The notes under the pieces are model-generated. The model had not been told where the DNA came from. It ran no database searches and saw only the letters and a program-made list of their open reading frames with translations. From assembly GCF_019219075.1 (NCBI RefSeq), contig NZ_JAHUWJ010000003.1, forward strand, positions 372,001 to 436,000: a stretch of 64,000 nt of DNA, in the 5' to 3' direction. Positions 59,681-64,000 of this stretch are shown piece by piece. Each line of letters begins with the position of its first letter. Position 1 is the stretch's first letter. The DNA comes from Chitinophaga sp. sic0106. GTDB taxonomy: Bacteria; Bacteroidota; Bacteroidia; Chitinophagales; Chitinophagaceae. Made by a program: the position numbers and the translations under genes.

Positions 59681-60391
59681 TCACCCCCTCCCTCCAAACC
59701 TCTCCATCACCTGATCCTTATACTTCAACCCAACCGGCAACGCCGTTCCATCTACCACCAGTTGATTCCCTTCCAAATACTGAATGGCCTGCACCGCTAC
59801 CAGGTAGCTTTTATGAATCCGAAGAAACCTTGCTGCTGGCAACGCTTCTTCAATACTTCTCATGGTTTCGTTGGTCACAATTACTTTACCGCTTTTCAGG
59901 AAAATTTTCTGGTAATCACCGATGGAAGTAAAGTAAGAGATGTCCTCGAAATTTACTTTATGTAGTTTTTTATCTGCTTTTATAACAATGAATTCAGTCG
60001 CTGCTTTGCGATTGCTGGCTGCTACCTGCTCCAGCTCAATCTGATGGCGGGCCTTGTTGACCGCCTGCACAAATCGTTCAAACGAAAAAGGTTTGAGCAG
60101 GTAATCAATCGCATTCAGTTCAAATCCTTCGATAGCGTGTTCTGCATAGGCAGTAGTGAAAATCACACAGGGGGGCACCGGTATCATTTTTAACATATTG
60201 AGCCCTGAGAGATTTGGCATTTTAATATCCAGGAAAATCAGCTGAATCCCCGGCTCCCGCAAGGCTTCCAGCGCTTCAATAGCGTTATCGCATTTACGTA
60301 CCAGCTCCAGTATGGGATATTCTTTTATATACGCTTCAATTACGTCCTGCGACAAAATTTCATCATCTACTATCAGGCATCTGATTTTCAT
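59681..60391 (-). CDS. LytTR-family response regulator
   Basis: This 236-residue regulator has a receiver domain (1-120) with phosphoacceptor D55 (LIFLDIKMPNLSG), acidic residues DDE at 9-11, TTAYAEHAIEGFELNAIDYLLKPFSFERF with conserved Lys, and a C-terminal LytTR DNA-binding domain (about 130-232) with FEDISYFTSIGDYQKIFLKSG and FLRIHKSYLVAVQAI. It lies 3 bases after the kinase gene at 60395 and is its partner. Such pairs in Bacteroidota often control envelope or motility genes. Target genes are not evident. Confidence 0.95.
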   Translation of the reverse strand: MKIRCLIVDDEILSQDVIEAYIKEYPILELVRKCDNAIEALEALREPGIQLIFLDIKMPNLSGLNMLKMIPVPPCVIFTTAYAEHAIEGFELNAIDYLLKPFSFERFVQAVNKARHQIELEQVAASNRKAATEFIVIKADKKLHKVNFEDISYFTSIGDYQKIFLKSGKVIVTNETMRSIEEALPAARFLRIHKSYLVAVQAIQYLEGNQLVVDGTALPVGLKYKDQVMERFGGRG

Positions 60392-60394
60392 GAA

Positions 60395-61456
60395 TTAGTT
60401 ATTTTGATGGTCGTGTAGTTGCAGTTGCAATGCTACAGCATATGTGGTTGCATCTTCGGTTATTTGCAGCTGATGGTGGCCGGGGTACAACATGTCCAGC
60501 CGGCGCTTTACGTTTTCCAGCCCCAGGCCTTTGTATGCGCCGTTCTCAGTTTCATCTACCAGCCCCTTGTTATTTTTTACAGAGAGATATAATTCTCTCC
60601 CCGAAATATTTAAACTTACATGCAGGAAGGTATCCGATATTCCCGCTTCCACCCCGTGTTTGAAACCATTTTCTACAAATACGATAAACATAAAAGGCGC
60701 CACCCTCCGTTTACCGGGATCACCGTTTACCACAAAGCAGATATCCGCTTTACCGGCATGGCGTACCTGGTGCAGTGCAATATAATCACGGAGGTAGTTG
60801 ATTTCACTTTCCAGTGGCACCAGCGTATCATTGGATTCGTATATCATATAACGCATTACTGCCGCCAGTTTCAGCAAGGTAGGCGGCACCTTCTCATCTT
60901 TGCGGAGCGACAAGGAATAAATGCTGTTCAGCGTGTTAAACAGGAAGTGCGGATTGATCTGCGATTTCAGGTATAGCAATTCGGTATCGGCCTTTTCATT
61001 TTGTAGCCGCATCAGCCTGTTTTCGGACTCCATCAGTTGAAACCAGCCACGGGAAAGCTTCAGCAAGGTAGTCAGTCCCACATAAATGAGAGAAAACTGT
61101 ACCAGCTCCGCAAAGCTGTAATAGGAAATAAAAAAGTAGCCAGGGAAAATATAGTCTACCACTTTATTGAACAACAACATATTAAAACCCGCCATCATTG
61201 CGATAAGTAGCGCTACCGTTATCGCATAAACGAAAAACTGGCTACGCCGCAGCAGCCTGGGAATGAGCAAACTTAAATTGAGGTATACCCCCATTACCAG
61301 TGGCAGATGAAAAACCGTATTATAAATTACATCAATTTTCTCAGGGCTCTCCACTGAAAAGAAGTACAACAGGTAGTAATAAGATATACACCAAAACAGG
61401 ACATGTTGAAATATCCTGTTTTGAAATAATTGCCAAAGTACGCTGGTACGCTTCAT
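60395..61456 (-). CDS. LytS-type sensor histidine kinase
   Basis: This 353-residue kinase has four membrane segments (about 17-34, 45-65, 73-95 and 108-133), then the His_kinase domain of the LytS/YehU type with the phosphoacceptor H170 in LKSQINPHFLFNTLNSIYSLS, a VMRYMIYESNDTLVPLESEINYLRDYIALHQVRH segment and an ATPase part with IVFVENGFKHGV and GLGLENVKRRL. It is placed between a lipoprotein gene (3 bases upstream) and the LytTR regulator (3 bases downstream), so all three form one operon. The short periplasmic loops suggest it senses via the membrane or the lipoprotein. Confidence 0.94.
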   Translation of the reverse strand: MKRTSVLWQLFQNRIFQHVLFWCISYYYLLYFFSVESPEKIDVIYNTVFHLPLVMGVYLNLSLLIPRLLRRSQFFVYAITVALLIAMMAGFNMLLFNKVVDYIFPGYFFISYYSFAELVQFSLIYVGLTTLLKLSRGWFQLMESENRLMRLQNEKADTELLYLKSQINPHFLFNTLNSIYSLSLRKDEKVPPTLLKLAAVMRYMIYESNDTLVPLESEINYLRDYIALHQVRHAGKADICFVVNGDPGKRRVAPFMFIVFVENGFKHGVEAGISDTFLHVSLNISGRELYLSVKNNKGLVDETENGAYKGLGLENVKRRLDMLYPGHHQLQITEDATTYAVALQLQLHDHQNN

Positions 61457-61459
61457 TCC

Positions 61460-62080
61460 TTATTTTATTTTCCTGTAAGTCACTGGTTCACCATAAAAAT
61501 CCTTGTAGTCAGCATATTTGATTACAAATTGCTGCAGCTCTTGTGTAGAAGCTGTAATCAGGCTCGCATATTCCAGCATTTCGTGTTTTATTCTTATCCT
61601 GTTCTCCGACAACAACTTATAAATCAATTCCGCATTCACAAATTGCAGCACGAAACTATTGGTTTGGATATTTATTCGGGCAAAAATATGTACCGGGATA
61701 TATGACCCCTCCAATAATTTGTTTTGCTCGCTTTGATCAGAAGGATAAAGATCAATATAATAGTTATTGCCGAGTTTTACCAGGTTGAACAAGAATTCGG
61801 CCTTCTGTTTTCCTTCCGTTACTGTCATTTTGTAGGATTTATCGCTCGAAAGTTTAGTTTCGAGACCCAACAACGAGGATTTATTCCCATCGGCTTTCTT
61901 TGATTCACCCACGTTTTCCAGCTTCCAGATACTTTCTCCGGATGCTTCCTGCCAGGTACCCAGCAGGCGGTTGTCAAATACAAGATCGTTGAGCGTATAG
62001 AGTGGGTGCAAACAGGTGATACATCCGTTAAGCGCAATGAACGCCAGCAGTACCACCAGGAATATTTTTTTATCTTTCAT
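61460..62080 (-). CDS. Lipoprotein of unknown function, first gene of the LytS/LytTR operon
   Basis: This 206-residue protein has a lipoprotein signal (IFLVVLLAFIALNGCITC, lipobox LNGC, Cys 20). The mature part begins LHPLYTLNDLVFDNRLLGTWQEASGESIWKLE, which is beta-rich and resembles lipocalin-like lipoproteins of Bacteroidota, then a helical C terminus with LIYKLLSENRIRIKHEMLEYA and YKDFYGEPVTYRKIK. It lies 3 bases ahead of the sensor kinase, so it may be a sensor accessory or a target of the pair. I recall similar proteins but no characterised one. Confidence 0.8.
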   Translation of the reverse strand: MKDKKIFLVVLLAFIALNGCITCLHPLYTLNDLVFDNRLLGTWQEASGESIWKLENVGESKKADGNKSSLLGLETKLSSDKSYKMTVTEGKQKAEFLFNLVKLGNNYYIDLYPSDQSEQNKLLEGSYIPVHIFARINIQTNSFVLQFVNAELIYKLLSENRIRIKHEMLEYASLITASTQELQQFVIKYADYKDFYGEPVTYRKIK

Positions 62081-62194
62081 GGTATTGAGTTTTTTGTAAA
62101 GGAAATACGAAATCAGGGGGTAGGAAAATAATTACGATGAACATGGCAAAACGGGGGTTAAACAAAATATACCACGCCATGCAGGATTTATACA

Positions 62195-62224
62195 TTGGGG
62201 TTGCCGCAAGTTGACTTATCTTTA
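62195..62224 (+). promoter_or_regulatory. Weak promoter candidate for the MBL-fold gene
   Basis: TATCTTTA at 62217-62224 is a one-mismatch form of TAnnTTTG, and TTG at 62195-62197 lies 19 bases upstream. The MBL gene starts 20 bases downstream. Confidence 0.35.
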
Positions 62225-62243
62225 AATACCTGATCCCAAATGC

Positions 62244-63020
62244 ATGATTACCATCACCCACATCGATACAGCCTGTGTGCTCATCGATATTGCCGGTTAT
62301 AAAATACTGACTGATCCAACCCTGGATGCCCCGGGCAAGCTGTATTATCATGGTTCCGGAGGTTTTTCCAGGAAGACGTCAGTGCCGGCGGCAGCAATAT
62401 CTGCTGCAGATATCGATCTGGTATTGCTGAGTCACCACCAGCACAAGGATAATTTTGACCGGGAGGGCAGGAAACTCACTGAGCAGGTGCCATTGGTGCT
62501 ATCTACCCGCGCTGCGGCTAAAATATTACCCAATGCACGCGGGTTGAAGGCCTGGGAGAGCTTCACTATTGCCGATCAGCGCCTTCCGGACTTAAAAATC
62601 ACGGCTACTCCCGCACAACATCACCCATGGTGGGTACCTGAGTTTTTTGCAGGAGAAGTAATTGGCTTTGTGATTGAATGCAGGCAGTTACCAGATGGCG
62701 CGTTGTATATTTCCGGCGATACGGTGTACTTTAAAGGTCTGGGTGAGATTGGCCGGCGTTTCCATATTGATATCGGGATTTTTCACGTGGGCGCGGTGCA
62801 ATTCAGGTACCTCACCGGCTGGGGGAAATATACCTTCAACAGCAGGGAGCTATTAAAAACCATCCACGAGCTAAAGCCTGCACATGTGATACCTGTTCAC
62901 TTTAAAGGCTGGACGCATTTCAAGGAAAAGGAGCCTGTTCTGAGAAATGCCTTACAGCAGGACAAAGCAGTGTGGGAGAAAACGATCATTCCCGAACCAG
63001 GTGTACCTATTGTGCTGTAA
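62244..63020 (+). CDS. Metallo-beta-lactamase-fold hydrolase with variant zinc motif
   Basis: This 258-residue protein has the MBL fold of the UlaG/RNase Z-like group. The first zinc motif reads LLSHHQHKDNFD (H65-x-H67-x-D69-N70), so the last His of the usual HxHxDH is Asn. Later ligands are present: HHPWW near 147 (His), SGDTVYF near 165 (Asp) and IPVHFKGW near 234 (His). The motif HQHxDN occurs in other bacterial MBL proteins I recall, so it probably still binds metal at one or two sites. Substrate unknown. It stands alone, divergent from the lipoprotein operon and ahead of an AraC gene. Confidence 0.85.
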   Translation: MITITHIDTACVLIDIAGYKILTDPTLDAPGKLYYHGSGGFSRKTSVPAAAISAADIDLVLLSHHQHKDNFDREGRKLTEQVPLVLSTRAAAKILPNARGLKAWESFTIADQRLPDLKITATPAQHHPWWVPEFFAGEVIGFVIECRQLPDGALYISGDTVYFKGLGEIGRRFHIDIGIFHVGAVQFRYLTGWGKYTFNSRELLKTIHELKPAHVIPVHFKGWTHFKEKEPVLRNALQQDKAVWEKTIIPEPGVPIVL

Positions 63021-63170
63021 GCTACTCGTTAAATATCGCTAATCTACGATACTGTTTAGCCAAATATGGCTAACGCTTAAGCCTATACTATATTCAAATA
63101 ACTGCGAATCAACAGGTTAAAAGTAAGGCATACTTATAGTATAAGCATCATTGCATTATGAGATTGAAAT

Positions 63171-64000
63171 ATGATGAGTATCACTGTAGCCGGTTCACAT
63201 AACCCAGTAACTATTGTTTCCCTTCAACATACCATCGATACGGAATACCGGTTGTCGTGCATGGAGATCATCTGGGTGCAGGAAGGAGTATACACCCTAT
63301 TCATAAATGGGCATGAGGTAATATTGTCTCCCGGCATGGTATGCCTTTTAATTCCAGGTCAGTTTAAATCGGGTATGATTCAGGGAGATGTTAAAGGCTA
63401 CCGGATCAGCATTGCTGAGGCTTATTTCCAGATGACTATTACGGGAACGGATACACGTTACCAATATAACTTCATAGACCGGCCCTGTTGCCATCTCCTT
63501 GACCAGGACGCCGCTGCCGCGCTGGAACCGATTTTGGGCCTGGTGCGCGAGGAATGCGCCAGAAATATATCTCTCCCTAAAAATATAATTTTGGGCTGGA
63601 TAAAAATATTGCTGGCCTACTGCAACTGGGGCGAACGTGTGGTACCGGAAAAGGCTACACGCCGCGACCAGGAGATAGCCCGCGAATTTTTCAGGTTATT
63701 GGCTGAGCACTATATCACAGAACGGAAGGTATCCTGGTATGCAGGACTGCTGGCCATCTCCCCTACTTACCTCAATCATGTGATCAAAAAATCTTCCGGC
63801 TTTCCGGCCAGCTATCATATCCAGCAGTGCATTATACTGGAAGCCAAAAGGTTGGTGGTGCATGAAAAGAAAAGTATGAAAGAGATTTCCTATGCCCTGG
63901 GATTTGATGACCTGGCGCATTTTAGTAAATTCTTCAAAAACAATGCAGGCGTGAATTTCACGAATTTCCGGCTGTTACATATCTGCGACACCGCCGGCCT
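63171..64000 (+). CDS. AraC-family transcriptional regulator, partial (cut by window edge)
   Basis: The protein begins MMSITVAGSHNPVTIVSLQH and has an N-terminal cupin-like sensor part (LFINGHEVILSPGMVCLLIPGQ, about 43-64), then a C-terminal double HTH region (about 165-265) with VSWYAGLLAISPTYLNHVIKK, then MKEISYALGFDDLAHFSKFFKNNAGVNF, the AraC signature. The frame is open to the window end, a few residues beyond the usual end of the domain, so the C terminus is not seen. It follows the MBL gene by 150 bases and is not obviously in an operon with it. Confidence 0.9.
   Translation, partial: MMSITVAGSHNPVTIVSLQHTIDTEYRLSCMEIIWVQEGVYTLFINGHEVILSPGMVCLLIPGQFKSGMIQGDVKGYRISIAEAYFQMTITGTDTRYQYNFIDRPCCHLLDQDAAAALEPILGLVREECARNISLPKNIILGWIKILLAYCNWGERVVPEKATRRDQEIAREFFRLLAEHYITERKVSWYAGLLAISPTYLNHVIKKSSGFPASYHIQQCIILEAKRLVVHEKKSMKEISYALGFDDLAHFSKFFKNNAGVNFTNFRLLHICDTAG

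Noticed and set aside
1-64000. CRISPR arrays, tRNA, rRNA, integrase or insertion sequence.
   Set aside because: No regularly spaced direct repeats, cloverleaf-like stretches, rRNA-like conserved blocks or transposase motifs were noticed by reading; a dedicated scan was not possible.

Overview
The window looks like chromosome from a Bacteroidota bacterium of the Chitinophaga type (family Chitinophagaceae). The evidence is four SusC/SusD pairs, two ECF sigma/FecR anti-sigma cascades feeding SusC receptors with an STN domain, T9SS sorting domains on secreted enzymes, lipoproteins with Cys lipoboxes, promoters resembling the Bacteroidota form TAnnTTTG, and no clear Shine-Dalgarno sites. The genus is an inference from gene style, not from a marker gene. 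No rRNA, tRNA, CRISPR array, transposase or phage gene was recognised.

Layout. 1-5105: the start of a SusD gene (cut by the left edge) and its SusC on the minus strand, with a divergent DeoR-type regulator across an AT-rich gap that carries phased GCAA repeats. 5214-6234: an AT-rich orphan gene resembling small immunity proteins, and a GNAT acetyltransferase. 6408-16095: a plus-strand operon of sigma factor, FecR, SusC, SusD, a secreted endonuclease/exonuclease/phosphatase-fold enzyme and a BACON/DUF5689 lipoprotein. 16265-16825: a thioredoxin-like protein. 16847-28004: a secreted beta-helix protein and a two-component system on the minus strand, divergent from SusC, SusD and a secreted zincin-like protein with discoidin, FnIII and T9SS domains. 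28139-42070: a complete minus-strand polysaccharide utilisation locus (sigma, FecR, SusC, SusD, FAD oxidoreductase, GH127/GH146 arabinofuranosidase-like enzyme, PL9 pectate lyase), which points to pectin or arabinan side chains.

42269-48948: MsrB, a small lipoprotein, an acyltransferase and a DUF4846 protein, then a mannonate module (uxuA and an SDR oxidoreductase) divergent from a LacI regulator, with two matching palindromes in between. The mannonate module and the PL9 locus together suggest uronate and plant cell wall use. 49198-55484: a small exported protein and an RND tripartite efflux operon. 55546-56923: a SUKH-like protein and a protein of an uncharacterised family. 57205-58827: a GapN-like aldehyde dehydrogenase. 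58978-59653: an AT-rich pair of a 60-residue protein and a nucleotidyltransferase-fold protein, a possible toxin-antitoxin or defence module. 59681-62080: a lipoprotein, LytS-type kinase and LytTR regulator operon. 62244-64000: an MBL-fold hydrolase and an AraC regulator cut by the right edge.

The most unusual non-coding content is a dispersed REP-like palindromic repeat (three paired copies and one half copy), two leaders built from two overlapping hairpins ahead of a SusC gene and an RND operon, a further pair of hairpins inside the PL9 locus, and a short relic of the SDR gene's 3' end. All domain assignments come from reading the sequence and memory of the families; no database search was run.
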